From NCBI GenBank assembly GCA_016648135.1, contig JADDOH010010144.1, positions 1-64,000 on the forward strand: DNA of 64,000 bases. Direction: 5' to 3'. The position numbers were made by a program, and so were the translations under genes. Shown in pieces: positions 1 through 10,649 of the stretch. Source of the stretch: Agrypnia vestita. Lineage: Eukaryota; Arthropoda; Insecta; Trichoptera; Phryganeidae. The notes below the pieces were generated by a model. It was given only the letters and a program-made list of their open reading frames with translations. It had not been told where the DNA came from and searched no databases. The first letter of the stretch is position 1. Every line of letters starts with the position of its first letter.

Positions 1-222
1 CATCCACCGTACTCTCCGGACCTTGCCCCAACAGATTACCATTTTTTTCGAAAATTGGATAACTTCTTGCAAAGGAAAAAATTCAACTCCGATGGGGCAG
101 TCCAAACCGCCTTCAAAGATTTTATCGATTCCCGTCCGAATGGTTTTTTAAGTAAAGGGATCGATGAACTACCTATGAGATGGCAAAAGTGCATAGATAG
201 CAATGGTACATACTTTGATTAA
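1..222 (+). pseudogene. mariner transposase, C-terminal 73 codons
   Basis: Frame 1 reads into the mariner transposase catalytic core at HPPYSPDLAP, followed by TDYHFF, which holds the third catalytic Asp of the D,D34D triad. It stays open to the TAA at 220-222. The protein would cut and join transposon ends in the nucleus. It differs from the copy at 3254-4271 at a few residues (for example TDYHFF against IDYNFF). Only the C-terminal part is visible, so intactness of the whole gene cannot be judged; it is listed as partial. Confidence 0.85.
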
Positions 223-299
223 ATAAATATATTATAATAAAAAAAATCGGCTTTATGTTCCTCCCATACTAAACGTCAATTTCATATGTAAGGACCTAA
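1..299 (+). mobile_element. mariner transposon, 3' part (cut by window edge)
   Basis: Nearly identical to the right end of the full copy at 3066-4348. It carries the end of the transposase frame and the right terminal inverted repeat, which ends ...AAGGACCTAA at 299 and is followed by TA, the expected target duplication. The terminal sequence resembles the cecropia/mori-type mariners; that subfamily call is from memory. The left part lies outside the window. Confidence 0.9.
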
Positions 300-805
300 T
301 ATAATCCCTCATTGGTCCGTGTACATTTGAAAAAAAAAGTATTTTTCCTGTCTGTATTGATGAATAAAGACAAGAAAATTTACCTAGTAAGTGAATATTT
401 CGCCATAGAATCAATGAGAGAAAAAATAGAATATCACACTTTGACTACTGGCGTACCACTCTTCTTTTATGAGCATTCTTTAGATAAATCTTCTTTCTAA
501 TCATCATCATTCGATGCATAAGCGCTCTCGTCCAATATTTTTAAGTCAATGTTTTTTCGTTCAAGTTGTTTTCTGGTAGACAGCCGTAAACCAAATTATC
601 TAATGAAATATGCTTTTTGGTTTGTTACGGTGCCGAATAAATCTTCGTAACGAATGTTAGAGATACTGCCCACCTCATACTGCCTTCAAAGATTACGCCG
701 TAGATTTATATTATTTACGTAAACACAGTGAGACCAATAGCTCACTATTAAAATAAATAGTATAAATTCCTTTACTTAATAAAAAAACAATCAAAACAGC
801 AAGGA
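300..805. other. AT-rich sequence, nothing recognised
   Basis: There is one 62-codon open frame (312-500) with no family resemblance. No repeat or RNA signal was seen. Confidence 0.5.
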
Positions 806-807
806 CC

Positions 808-1560
808 GTGAGAGTTGGAGATGTGGAAATAGATTCTTTGCTCTTCGCGGATGATACTCTTCGAGGCTGGCGCCCACACAAGAGGACCTACAACAGTGGA
901 CAAATTCCTTCAATGGAGAGTGCACTCAAGTTGGGATGAAGATTGGTAGTACCAAAACAGAGGTTATGGTCGTAGGTAGAGACCAAGAGCAGTGTTCGAT
1001 CAGCATACAGGGGTTCCAGCTGAAGCAAGTTGAAAAATTCATATACCTTGGGGTAGAATTTTTTAGCGACGGGAGGTTAGTATACCGGAGAAGAAAGTGA
1101 AGTAGATAGAAGAATCGGAGTTGTAGCCGACGTTTTTTACGTTCTCTATATAGTGCGGTGATAAGAAAATCTGAGCTTAGTGTCAAGACAAAACTGAATG
1201 TATTCAAATCTGTGTACAAGTCGAGCAAGTGAGAGCAAGGATCCAGGCTGCCGGAATGATCTAATGGCGGTAGTCACACTGATGAACAGAGTGAGAAATG
1301 CCACATAAAGCACACACTCAGGACTACTCCTACACCTACAAAAATCACAAATGAGGCAGCTTGGACATGTGCTTAGAATGATAGAGGAACAAATGCGACG
1401 AAGAATCCTCTAAGCATCCCCGAAAGGAAGACAGCCGGAGGGTCGCCCCAGATTGAGCTGGGAGAAACAAACAAAAAATGAGACTGAATGGGTCTAGACT
1501 GGTTGACTCATGCGGAAGCAGCGCAAGACAGGGATATGGAAGCACCTTATTGAGTCTTTA
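808..1560 (+). pseudogene. Non-LTR retrotransposon reverse transcriptase remnant
   Basis: The translation contains LLFADDTL (around 838-870), the YADD-type catalytic box of reverse transcriptase with F for Y. Further on, in shifting frames, come KTEVMVVG, KFIYLGVEF, ELSVKTKLNVFKSVY and MRQLGHVLRM. These occur in this order in the RT and C-terminal part of LINE proteins (RTE/jockey-like). Several frameshifts and stops break it, so it is dead. The 5' part is missing, as usual for truncated insertions. The enzyme would copy element RNA at a nicked target. The clade assignment is tentative. Confidence 0.8.
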
Positions 1561-1693
1561 GGTCCCCGACCCTACTAAGACAAGGTGATGTGGCTGTAGC
1601 GATCAACGTAAACACTTACAAGGTCGCATGAGGCGACCCGATAATAAACGCTAACGCGGCCACTTCCGTCGAGGAACTAAGAAACTAGGAAAA

Positions 1694-1743
1694 CAGGGTC
1701 CATCATCAGGGCTGATGATGGACCCTGCAATGGGATCCGAAAC
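1694..1743 (+). ncRNA. Hammerhead-ribozyme-like motif with 16 bp palindrome
   Basis: The core CTGATGA (1712-1718) and GAAAC (1739-1743) enclose a stem II candidate in which GGA and CCC pair with GGG and UCC around one bulge. The position next to the core (U opposite C) is unpaired, which departs from the classic fold. The 16 bp before the core (1694-1709) are the exact reverse complement of 1712-1727, so the strand folds on itself. Related motifs occur at 5228, 26918-26991 and 50524-50555. Hammerhead motifs are known from Penelope-like elements; activity here is not shown. Confidence 0.45.
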
Positions 1744-1829
1744 GTTGGCCAGAGAAAACAAGGAAAACATTCGTCAGGAACCAATTCGCTGAAAAGGCAA
1801 ATTTCCTACACAGCAAAGAAATTGAGAAG

Positions 1830-1866
1830 TATATAAGCTCTGTCCTCTTCATACAAATCATCAGTT
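1830..1866 (+). promoter_or_regulatory. TATA plus initiator core promoter candidate
   Basis: TATATAAGC at 1830 is followed 33 bases later by the A of TCAGTT (1861-1866), the arthropod initiator. A polyadenylation-like AATAAA lies at 2257-2262. Promoter plus poly(A) signal in about 430 bp, just behind the hammerhead-like motif, suggests the end of a retroelement (LTR or pseudo-LTR) more than a host promoter. The 64-codon frame in between (2075-2269) matches nothing I know. Confidence 0.4.
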
Positions 1867-2278
1867 ATCAGTTACCATTCAGTCAGCATTCAGTCTCCTA
1901 TACTATACACAGTAATTCACAGAGTTATACAGACGACGTCTCGCTGCCGGTGGAGGTCGGTATCTACGTCGAGAACTGACCTCCGCCAACGTCCCGCCAC
2001 ATCAGAATTTACGCTGTGACGTCACTTGAGTACCGAGTACCTGGCTACGAACAACCGAATTACAAAGCAAAGCTATGGAGTCACCACTCTCGAATCTACG
2101 CTACACTGCCGCCGCAAGACGATCTAAACCCGCAGGACTCGCAGTCCTAAATCCTTCTGGATCTTCAAGGAAGCCTCTATCATCGATACTATCACCATCA
2201 TTAACATGGAGTCAATCATTATTCTCATTGTATATCAGGGACCTTCTGGATAGTAAAATAAAACACTGAGATCACCCT

Positions 2279-2830
2279 CTCATTTATTTATTTATTTAAC
2301 GCTCTTAGGGGCTTTTACAAAATATACAAAATATAAATTTAGAAAAATAACATAAGACAGATATACAGTTAAAAGGTACAAGTACATATAATAGAATTGT
2401 GTAAATTTAGATTGCTGTTAAAAGATTCAAGTACATCTTATAGATTTGTGTAAATTAAAAAGAGACGTTTAAGTAGTAGTAAGAAGAAGACATAGATTGC
2501 ATTCAAAAAGTTCAAGTACGTCTTATAGATTTGTGTAAATTAAAAAGAGAAGTTTAAGTAAGTAGTAAGAAGAAAAAGAAAAATTTATTATCCATTTCCA
2601 TTTAGTTGAGATGTAAAGAATTATATCAACTTTGTCCTATACACAGTTATATTATCAGAAAAAATGTCAGCCGCCTCTGCATGTTCATACATACATCCAC
2701 ATACATCCCTATATAGTTGATGAGGATGATGATCATTTAATAAATAGTTTGGAACTGGGTTGAGCTCGACTTTTGGCAGGAATGCGCGAATTGACGATCG
2801 GAGTGTTTCAAGCAGCGGCATCTAGCCCAG
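2279..2830 (-). mobile_element. LINE 3' end (jockey/CR1-like), minus strand
   Basis: On the minus strand a degraded C-terminal RT end (AADIFSDNITVYRTKL, 2621-2821) is followed by about 330 bases of 3' UTR ending in a TAAA-repeat tail at 2280-2298. The same coding end, UTR and tail occur at 40338-40800, which proves a repeated element. It is strongly 5'-truncated. Confidence 0.75.
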
Positions 2831-3065
2831 TCCCACGCAGATCAGACACTTTGCAGAATATCCCGTGACGCGAGAGCTTAGGAACGTAACCGTATTAGCG
2901 GATTATCGACGAACAGCCCCATCTTGCGGGTAAGAGGAGAAGAATGAACGCTGCGAAGATTAGCCAGGATTAGAATGGCGTGCCGCCTGGAGGAGGAAAA
3001 TATTATCGTAACGGATTGGAAGGCGTGGTATGGGAATTCATTTTGCCGAGGGAGTTTGTATTATA

Positions 3066-4348
3066 TTAGGTCCTTACATATGAAATTCACGTTTTGCCGT
3101 ACTGGCAAATTTGATCTCAAATATCTTCTCTTTGGTTAGGAATTCCAAATCCAAATTTATACAGCTATTTACTCATGTATTTGTGTTTTGAAAATTATAA
3201 TTCATTTGTTTTTTCCTCAATTGTTTTTTTCTTTGCGTCACTCAGTTTACAAAATGAAAAACTTGAAATATCGCGTTATTTACGAGTACGAGTTCCACCG
3301 TAGCACCAGGCTGCAGAAACGGCTCGAAGGATTAATGATGTGTATGGCGACGGTGCCGCAAAAGAAAACACAGTGCGTTTTTGGTTCCAACGTTTTCGTT
3401 CTGGAAATTTCGACCTGCAGAACAAGCCCCGTGGACGGCCGGAGACCAAAGTTGATAATGAAGAATTGAAGGCTATTGTGGAAGCGGATCCATCGCAAAC
3501 CACATCGAGTTAGCTGCAGGCTGCGGTGTTAGTGATAAAACTGTTTTAATCCACTTGAAGCAAATTGGTAAGGTGAAAAAAGCTTGAAAGGTGGGTACCT
3601 CATGAATTGAGTGAAGCAAATCAAAAACGCGCGTTGACTGCTGCGTTGCATTACTCAACCGGCACAATAATGAAGGGATTTTAAATCGAATCATTACCTG
3701 TGATGAAAAGTGGATCCTGTACGATAATCGGAAGCGCTCATCGCAATGGCTGAACCCTGCCGAACCAGCCAAACCATGCCCCAAGCGAAAATTGACTCCA
3801 AAAAAGTTACTTGTGAGCGTTTGGTGGACTAGTGCTGGTGTCGTTCACTACAGCTTTCTTAAATCTGGCCAGACGATTACGGCAGATGTCTATTGTCAGC
3901 AACTGCAAACCATGATGGAAAAGCTAGCTGCTAAACAACCGAGGCTGGTTAATCGCTCTAGGCCACTGCTGCTTCATGATAACGCTAGACCACACACTGC
4001 ACAACAGACGGCTACCAAATTAGAGGAGCTTCAATTGGAATGTCTAAGACATCCACCGTACTCTCCGGACCTTGCCCCAATAGATTACAATTTTTTTCGA
4101 AATTTGGATAACTTCTTGCAAAGGAAAAAATTCAACTCCGATGGGGCAGTCCAAACCGCCTTCAAAGATTTTATCGATTCCCGTCCGAATGGTTTTTTAA
4201 GTAAAGGGATCGATGAACTACCTATGAGATGGCAAAAGTGCATAGATAGCAATGGTACATACTTTGATTAAATAAATATATTATAATAAAAAAAATCGGC
4301 TTTATGTTCCTCCCATACTAAACGTCAATTTCATATGTAAGGACCTAA
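3066..4348 (+). mobile_element. Full-length mariner transposon (1283 bp)
   Basis: Both terminal inverted repeats are present: 29 bp at 3066-3094 (starts TTAGGTCCTTACATATGAAA) and 4320-4348, with one mismatch. The element is flanked by TA at 3064-3065 and 4349-4350, the standard mariner target duplication. The length is typical of mariner. The transposase inside is frameshifted, so the copy is non-autonomous but could be mobilised in trans if an active source existed. Confidence 0.95.
3254..4271 (+). pseudogene. mariner transposase, frameshifted
   Basis: The start is ATG 3254 (MKNLKYRVIYEYEF). A shift near 3305-3312 moves the helix-turn-helix region into another frame, where INDVYGDGAAKENTVRFWF and NKPRGRPETKVDNEELKAIV read well. 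Further shifts occur near 3510, 3585 and 3655. From about 3660 to the stop at 4271 the catalytic half is open and keeps all three acidic residues: CDEKW, HDNARPHTA and PIDYNFF (D,D34D). About 340 codons is normal for the family. The intact C-terminal half against a broken N-terminal half fits an old but not ancient copy. The partner fragment at 1-299 is very similar. Confidence 0.9.
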
Positions 4349-4584
4349 TATTTATTATTGAACGAACTGTAACCAGTCAAAAACGACGTACGTTTACATG
4401 TCGGTTGCTAAAGAATAAATAAATAGTTTTTTTTTAAAAAGAACGTTACAGGCAGATAGACGTTACAGGCAACAAACAGACAACGAAATTATTATTATTG
4501 GGATGATAACATAATAATTTCGGAATATTTAGAGTATGGTCTAATTTTTCAGAACAGTGCTGGATTTTTGTCACAGGGACTTCA

Positions 4585-4905
4585 TTAATCACACAATGTA
4601 TATTATAGATGTCTCATAGAGACGAAACTGTACTATAATGGGAAAGTAGGTATATAATTCTTTTGGGTGTACATAGGGCTTATGACCTATCGTACGGCTG
4701 GCTTAATTGATCACTTTACACAATATAACGTTCGCCATTTCCAATTGGGTGGAATGGCGAACGTTACATTGTTTAAAGTGATCACTTAAGCAAACCGTAC
4801 GATAGGTCGTAAGCCCTATGTACACCCAAAGGAATTTTATACCTACTTTCACATAAAAATACAGATTTGTCTTTGTGAGACGTCTACAATATACATTGAT
4901 TGACA
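4585..4905. mobile_element. Foldback MITE, copy 1
   Basis: Almost the whole segment is one inverted repeat. The left arm runs from ATGTATATTATAGATGTCTC (4596) to CGTTCGCCATTTCCA and the right arm mirrors it, ending near 4896, with the centre near 4746. The arms share long blocks such as GTGATCACTT and CGTACGATAGGTCGTAAG. The left flank 4540-4585 matches the right flank of the copy at 15311-15755, so the true element is somewhat longer. It has no coding capacity. Confidence 0.85.
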
Positions 4906-4914
4906 TAATAATTT

Positions 4915-5110
4915 TGTCACGTGGGATTTTTGACGTGGACATTTTGTCGTCGACCTTTTGTCGCTGGACCAAATGTCCGTGGACCTCTTGTCATTGGACC
5001 AAATAACCGTGAAACTTTTGTCGTTCTGAAAAAAAAGTTTTTATAAAATAAGTTATGGACGTTATACGAAGTTACGGGGACAGACAGACGGACGGACGGA
5101 CCGACAGATG
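4915..5110. repeat. Degenerate phrase repeat plus GGAC microsatellite
   Basis: About seven units of 15-20 bases alternate the words GTGGAC/CTGGACC and TTTTGTCG/AAATGTCC (4920-5030). Near 5080-5107 follow CAGACAGACGGACGGACGGA-like repeats. It directly adjoins the MITE end, so it may be part of the same insertion. Confidence 0.6.
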
Positions 5111-5146
5111 TAGACATTATAAAGTAATTGGGATTTAAAAAAAAAT

Positions 5147-5280
5147 GTTCTCAGGTTTTCACGGCTATTAAAAATCATTTGGTTTTACGGCTAATTGTTG
5201 ATGGCTAAAAGATGTTGGCCATCAGCCCTAATGATGGACCCCGAAATGGGATCCGAAACGTCGGCCAGAAAGATCGTAGA
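5147..5280 (+). ncRNA. Hammerhead-like motif, core mutated
   Basis: Same family as 1694-1743. The core reads CTAATGA (5228-5234, G to A) and GAAAC is intact (5255-5259), with the same GGACCCC/GGGATCC stem. A CGTA at 5275-5278 can pair with ACG of GAAACG to give a short stem III and a GUA cleavage site. The left part (5147-5190, TTCTCAGGTTTTCACGGC) is the tail of the same family in inverted orientation. Confidence 0.35.
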
Positions 5281-5289
5281 AACAGGGCG

Positions 5290-6090
5290 AATACCTCAGA
5301 AAATAAAAACCTTGAGATACACAAGTTTATTAAGAAAATGTATTAATAGCAGAACATTCACCGCTCAATTTGAAAACCCTTCACGTTGTCTGACTTTAAA
5401 ATGCTGGGTCAATTATCCAAACATTTTAATATTTCAATAATTTTAACGTAACTAAAATAATTAAAATTAACCTTTTGAGTAAACTATTTTATTTAATATT
5501 GTACTTAAAAGCTCTATTAAGTGAATGTAGGTATATTCTCATTACTTATCTATATCTGGATTGCATGAATTTGAACATTATAACTTTGAAATAATTGATG
5601 TATCCAAATGCACGCTGTCTACACAGGAATTAATTAAATTACATATGTAATTAAATATGCTACCAAATTAATTGTAATTGAGTAGGTTTTGTAAAACTGG
5701 ATGATTTTCAACTACAATACATTGTTAATTGAATTAGCGAGAAAAACATATTGGAGTATAATAACTAATGTGAAAACAAAATTAAAATGTCGCTATTTTC
5801 AAAAACGATTTGTTTATTTATAATATTTAATTTGCACATTTTCTAATTTTAAAAATTTCTGATTTATCTTACTGTAATCTTTTGTTATTTGTACGTGAAA
5901 TTTCTAACCCTTTCTAACCTTAAATTTCTAACCCTAATTTCTACTTTTTCCAAAAGTTGATTAGAAAATTCAATTCAAATCTTTTTTGCAAATAGTTAAC
6001 TTTTCATTTTTTTACATTAATTAATTGATTCACTCTATTTATATATTTTTTTGTTTTTGTTAATACCTATAGATGCAATTTTATTTTTTA
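5290..6090. other. AT-rich sequence, possible nuclease scrap
   Basis: Mostly featureless. Around 5560-5640 one frame reads HEFEHYNFEIIDVSKCTLST, vaguely like the end of a Penelope-type GIY-YIG domain; too short to assign. A few TTCTAACCCT words (about 5905-5940) are not a telomere array. Confidence 0.3.
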
Positions 6091-6130
6091 GTAAGGGACC
6101 GTTAACTCCGAAACATTTTGATAATTCAGT
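6090..6130 (+). ncRNA. Worn Penelope-terminus hammerhead remnant
   Basis: GAAACATTTTGATAATTC (from 6110) preceded by AAGGGACC matches the ends at 39528-39570 and 43599-43640, but the CTGATGA half is lost (AGTAAGG). Listed as a relic by homology. Confidence 0.35.
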
Positions 6131-6224
6131 AAATAGGTTTTATTGTTATTAACGAAATTCACACATAGTTATTTTGCTGTTATTGAAGAAGAAATATAAT
6201 TTTTTTATCCATAATTACTATATA

Positions 6225-6470
6225 ATTAGCCGTACATCTGTGAAATATCATGGAACATAATAATAATAATTAATAACGATCCGTGCGTGTAACTTGAGCC
6301 GCGCGCTGATTGACGTGATTGTTACACTCGTACGCCCGGGCCTCAAAGCAGCTAGTTATCATCAGCGATGTAATTCTAGCCTTATTCCAGCGAGTTACGG
6401 ACAGGCAAACGGATATTCGAAATCAGGATTGTTGATATTTAATGAAACTCAAGTAGTGACAAGATAGATA
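6225..6470 (+). repeat. Dispersed repeat, copy 1 (pairs with 26380-26600)
   Basis: A GC-richer core with CCGCGCGCTGATTGACGT and CCAGCGAGTTA recurs in the same order and orientation at 26400-26520. Similarity extends about 100 bp to each side. No TIR, tail or coding sequence was seen, so the class is unknown. Confidence 0.65.
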
Positions 6471-6782
6471 TATTTCATCAGTTTAGTTATCAATATTAAT
6501 AAAATTTGTATTATTTATTATTATTTCGTTGTTTTAGTAATTATTATTACTTTTTAATGTTACGTATTTTTTGTACGTGTATTACCGTTATAATTATTTT
6601 TTATTACAAAGATAAAAATTTAAACATGGAATCGGTATCGCATCATATTCTTAACATTTTCAAACTAAGCTAAAACACTTGTGCTGCGAAAATAGAACTA
6701 ACTTTCTTGTGTCCTGAAATGGGGCTCGACCCACTGTCCACTGGTATAATGGTTATGACTAATACACGATTATTGCGTTATA

Positions 6783-7010
6783 AGGGATTGTGAATTGAGG
6801 TGGTTTGGCCACGTTGGACGCAAAACAAATGATTGCAATGTTACCCAGGCGATCTCCATGTCTCTTCTCCGAAGTACATCCAGAGGAAGACCAGAAAGTC
6901 ATGGGTGGTGCAAAGGAATGGTCAGATGCAGAGGCATGGACTGTGTTTACGTTATCCAGGGCAGAAGAACGTACAGCCTAAGGACAAGGAGCCTGAGGAT
7001 TGTCACTGTT
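6783..7010 (+). pseudogene. LINE C-terminal fragment
   Basis: The frame reads LRWFGHVGRKTND and SRGRPESHG, a decayed form of the RWxGHV...RGRPxxxW block near the C-terminus of many insect non-LTR RT proteins. No upstream RT motifs are left. It is a 5'-truncated relic. Confidence 0.7.
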
Positions 7011-8085
7011 AGGGTCCTAACAGTGATCCTAACAGTGACAGTGAGTATGGATAAAGCGAAGGAGACGAAAGTACATACACGGTCGTGACACTAGTAGCCT
7101 TCAGTAGAGGACATGTTCCTAAATATTCAATATATATTTCGTTGATTAATTTCCACGACTTAGTCATGCAGCATGGTTGTTTCATGGAATTTTTTTTTCA
7201 GTTTTATGCTTCCTGGTTTATGCAGGCTTAAGGTGGCGGTTCGCGCCGCAACAGAGACAGGAGACCGCGACCGAAGACAGAGACGGGAGACCGCGACCAG
7301 TGCATCGGTCTCTTCATATTGTACTGTGGGTCGAGACCGAGACCGCAATCAAAGCTACCATTCATTCAGTATCGTATAGTCTGTCGATGGAGTCTGTTGT
7401 GTTGTACTGTGTCATTAATTTACACTGCAATGGAATGCCAAGTAGAGTAACTATTGGAGGAAGAAGAAGACGATGATTTGCTTTTATATTATTATTACAA
7501 ATCGAAGAAAAGATTTTCTATTAACGAATAATATTCAACAAGAGGCCAGGAAGGATCATTTTAGCTATTAGTGAAGAATCATCTATTTTTCACAGTTTTC
7601 GTCAGAAAAAGCAGTCATTTTTTACAAAAGACACACGCACTTTTCGAACGAGGTTAGGTATTCAATACAGGACTTGTGGAGTATAAATTAAAGAGAAAAG
7701 AGCCGAGGCTACCGAGGATTTCAAATAGTTTAATCAGAGTAATCACATCGCACCATTTCCAATTTAGAGCCGCGTTCTGAATATCGCCCTGCATTGTAAT
7801 ATTTCCACGCAATATGGCCTACATTTGCGAACAGCCCCGGGCGCGGGTGACATAATACGATGGAACTTGGATACCGAGGAAACTCTCCGGATAACTCTCG
7901 CGGCCCGGAGCAAACTAACTACTATTTCCGTTTGATATATACCATAATATATTCATTTTATAATCTTTCAAGCGTTATTTATTCAAAAATATATTTTATT
8001 AAATAGCAATAAATTAGGGTAATTTTAACGCAGGGATTTAATAAATCGCAAATTATTTTTAATGGTATCGTCACTAACTTTCATA
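7010..8085. other. No gene seen; short direct repeat and GC-richer patch
   Basis: CAGAGACRGGAGACCGCGAC occurs twice with a 26-base period (7252-7272, 7278-7298), making chance open frames on both strands. 7780-7920 is GC-richer (CCCCGGGCGCGGG, CGCGGCCCGGAGC) and may be regulatory or old repeat. Confidence 0.4.
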
Positions 8086-8088
8086 TAA

Positions 8089-8935
8089 TTATTTAAGACC
8101 CTGATTCGACCAATACTAGAATTTAATACAGTTGTATGGAGCCCTCATTATACAGTTCACATGAGTAATATAGAGAAAGTCTAAAATAAGTTTCTTAGAT
8201 TTATCAATTATAAACTTAACATACCTTCAAGTAATATTGATTACAATATTCTTAGATCTTTTAGCTGTTTTGACAAACTAGAGACTAGAAGAATAGTGAC
8301 GAACTTTTTCTTTTTACACAAACTAATAGATGGTACTATCGAGTTTCTTCAACTACTAGAATGTATCTGCTTGCATGTTGCGTCTCGCATAACTAGAAAA
8401 CGCAGGTTTTGCCGTGGAAACTGCAACAAATAACTATTCATTTCATTCCCCACAGCAAGGGCTTCCTAAACCAGCAAACAGATACGAGCAACTGGACGTC
8501 TTTGCCAATAACTGTATATTATTCAAACATATACTAAAAGGTATATTGAAAGATTACTTGTTTTGTCGAATCGGACTTCAATAATTGAATTGTATTTGTA
8601 TGTATATTTTTTATTACATTATTATGACTTTTAAAGCTTGTGCTGTATCTTTTCACTCTACATTATTACTTTATTTTGTTTTTAAATTTCTATTATATGA
8701 TGTATTTCTTATGCTTCTGCTTTTGTATACTTGCTTTGTACTTTATATAATATTTATCTTTATATATTTGTATGTGTATTTTAAGTATTTTCTTTGCACT
8801 TTATGTCATTATTATGTTTACGTGTTATTATTTTCTTTCTTTAAACTGTATATTTTTTAATGTACACTTTATCTATCTATTGTAAATGCCCTACAGGCGT
8901 TCATTTATAAATAAAAATAAATAAATAAAAAATGT
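8089..8935 (+). mobile_element. LINE 3' end (jockey/CR1-like), plus strand
   Basis: From 8089 the frame reads LFKTLIRPILEFNTVVWSP and, after a stop, NKFLRFINYKL and KLETRRIVTNFFFLHKLIDG, the thumb and C-terminal region of a non-LTR RT. A T-rich 3' UTR follows and ends in ATAAATAAAAATAAATAAAT (to about 8931), a typical target-primed tail. Stops make it non-functional. Confidence 0.8.
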
Positions 8936-9785
8936 TAAGTTGATCGTGATTGATTTATTTATCATAAAATTGGTATATACTGCAATGGTCTTCAAAAATC
9001 AGTGCTCCAACTATATTTAAAATTAAAACACGAGTGTACACGTCTACCGTGATACAAAATTCTTGGAATACCTTCATCTGTTTACGTGCTACATGTTGGC
9101 TGTTTACGCTGAATGCACATATTTTACACAAGTTGCGAAATAATAGAAACTCGACGATTTACCTTCAAAACAATGATGTTGTTTTCCGAGTCCGACGAGC
9201 GCTTGAAATTCGTTGTAAAACAACAACCTAGAATTTTATAGTAAATTTGACTTAGTGTTGTAGTGGTACTTTGTGTTACTGAAGAACGTGGACCAGCTCA
9301 CAACATTCTATCAAACAGAACTGAGACTCTTGACTTCGGGTAAGTAATTTCATCGTTGCATCAGATCCGTTATGTTATTGTTAACGCAAAAATAGGGGAT
9401 GATCCCACCGTCCTAGGTCGGGTCAACCTGATCGCACGATGTCGCAAATTCTCAAGCGAAAACAAAATCATATGAAATTTCGCTGAGAATCTCAGAGCGG
9501 CCCACGGTTGAAGCAAGAATCGAGTAGGCGAGAAGAAAAAATTACAAGTTGATCTGGAGGCGAGCGCAGGTGAAACAAAACATAATTCTGATCGCTTTTG
9601 TCATGCAATTTATTCAATAGAGTTCATCAGGGCCCGCAGAGTTAAGCAATTCAGGAACTGACGTCGCCGACTTCTGTCTGTCTGTTCGAGTCGCAGCTCT
9701 ATGAGCAGTGGTACCGCATTCAAAAATTCTATTCAATAGGTTTCATAACTTTTTCCTTGGTATTTACATATTTATTTCACATATC
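8936..9785. other. Nothing recognised
   Basis: AT-rich, with a moderately GC-richer stretch at 9370-9560. The 65-codon frame at 9034-9231 has no visible homology. Confidence 0.4.
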
Positions 9786-9789
9786 ATAT

Positions 9790-9998
9790 TCAGCTCGTCA
9801 TGAAGGGGAAGATTGAGTGTCGCAGAGGGGTCGGAAGGAGGCGGCATTCCTGGCTTCGAAACGTCGAGAGTGGACAGGGATAAGAAGCGTAGAAGAGCTG
9901 TTCCGCACTGCCCTGGACAGGGAAACTTTCTCCCAGATGATCGCCGACGTCGGGGGGACCTAACAGGGCTCATGAAGAAGAAGAAGAAGAAGAATTAA
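9790..9998 (+). pseudogene. LINE C-terminal end with GAA tail
   Basis: Translation from 9798 gives MKGKIECRRGVGRRRHSWLR, and a shifted frame then reads like the RTE-type C-terminus (EELFRTALDRE, QMIADVGG). It ends in a GAAGAAG microsatellite at 9973-9994. The same KxxGRRxxxWL ending is common in insect LINEs. Two other LINE ends here also finish in GAA repeats (20440-20460 and, on the minus strand, 15000). Confidence 0.75.
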
Positions 9999-9999
9999 T

Positions 10000-10645
10000 T
10001 TTGGTTATATTAAATAATCAACTCGTCCCTCAGGACCACCCATGATGAAATAATCAGTCAAAAGTGACAGGCTCGCCAAGCTTGGTACAATAATTTTGTC
10101 CATTCTGGTCCGTATTAATAGTGCTTGGTACTGAAGACAAATTATCCACTATGAGTTCAATGTCTTGGACCGCATCCCTTCGATACTTCGCCCACCGTAA
10201 TATAGAAAAATTGGAAAGGCGAATGGTGGTGCAAGTGAGGTAATATCCACATGACCAAACAGAAGAGTGTTTATACTTGTACAGAAAGATGAATGCTTCT
10301 TGCACCGCAGTACTATTTCTGCATTAGATAGAATTGGGCAGATAATACTGGTGGAACATTCGCAATCCCAGTGAACCACGGTCCTCAATGATGAGAAAAT
10401 AATAATGAAGGAAATCTTTTTCAATTATTTATAATTTTGTAAAAATTTACAATTTACATATATGAAAATAAAAGCAAGTTTGTTTTTATTTTCGTATGCG
10501 TGATTATGGAGCTTTATAAACTCTGAAACAATAGACAATTTTAAATAAAGGCCATTTACATACAGTGATGTGATTTCCTTTCATTTAACAAAATATTTGA
10601 TATTATTGGGAAATTTCTAAAATAATATATGTGATATGCAAGTTT
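10000..10645. other. Nothing recognised
   Basis: Open frames of 83-91 codons on the minus strand (10054-10424) overlap one another and have no family match. Confidence 0.4.
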
Positions 10646-10649
10646 GTAT

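Noticed and set aside
4917..5110. CRISPR-like spaced repeats
   Set aside because: Unit length and spacing are irregular, there is no spacer diversity, and the context is eukaryotic.
5900..5945. Telomere-like TTCTAACCCT words
   Set aside because: Only three irregular copies, not TTAGG arrays.
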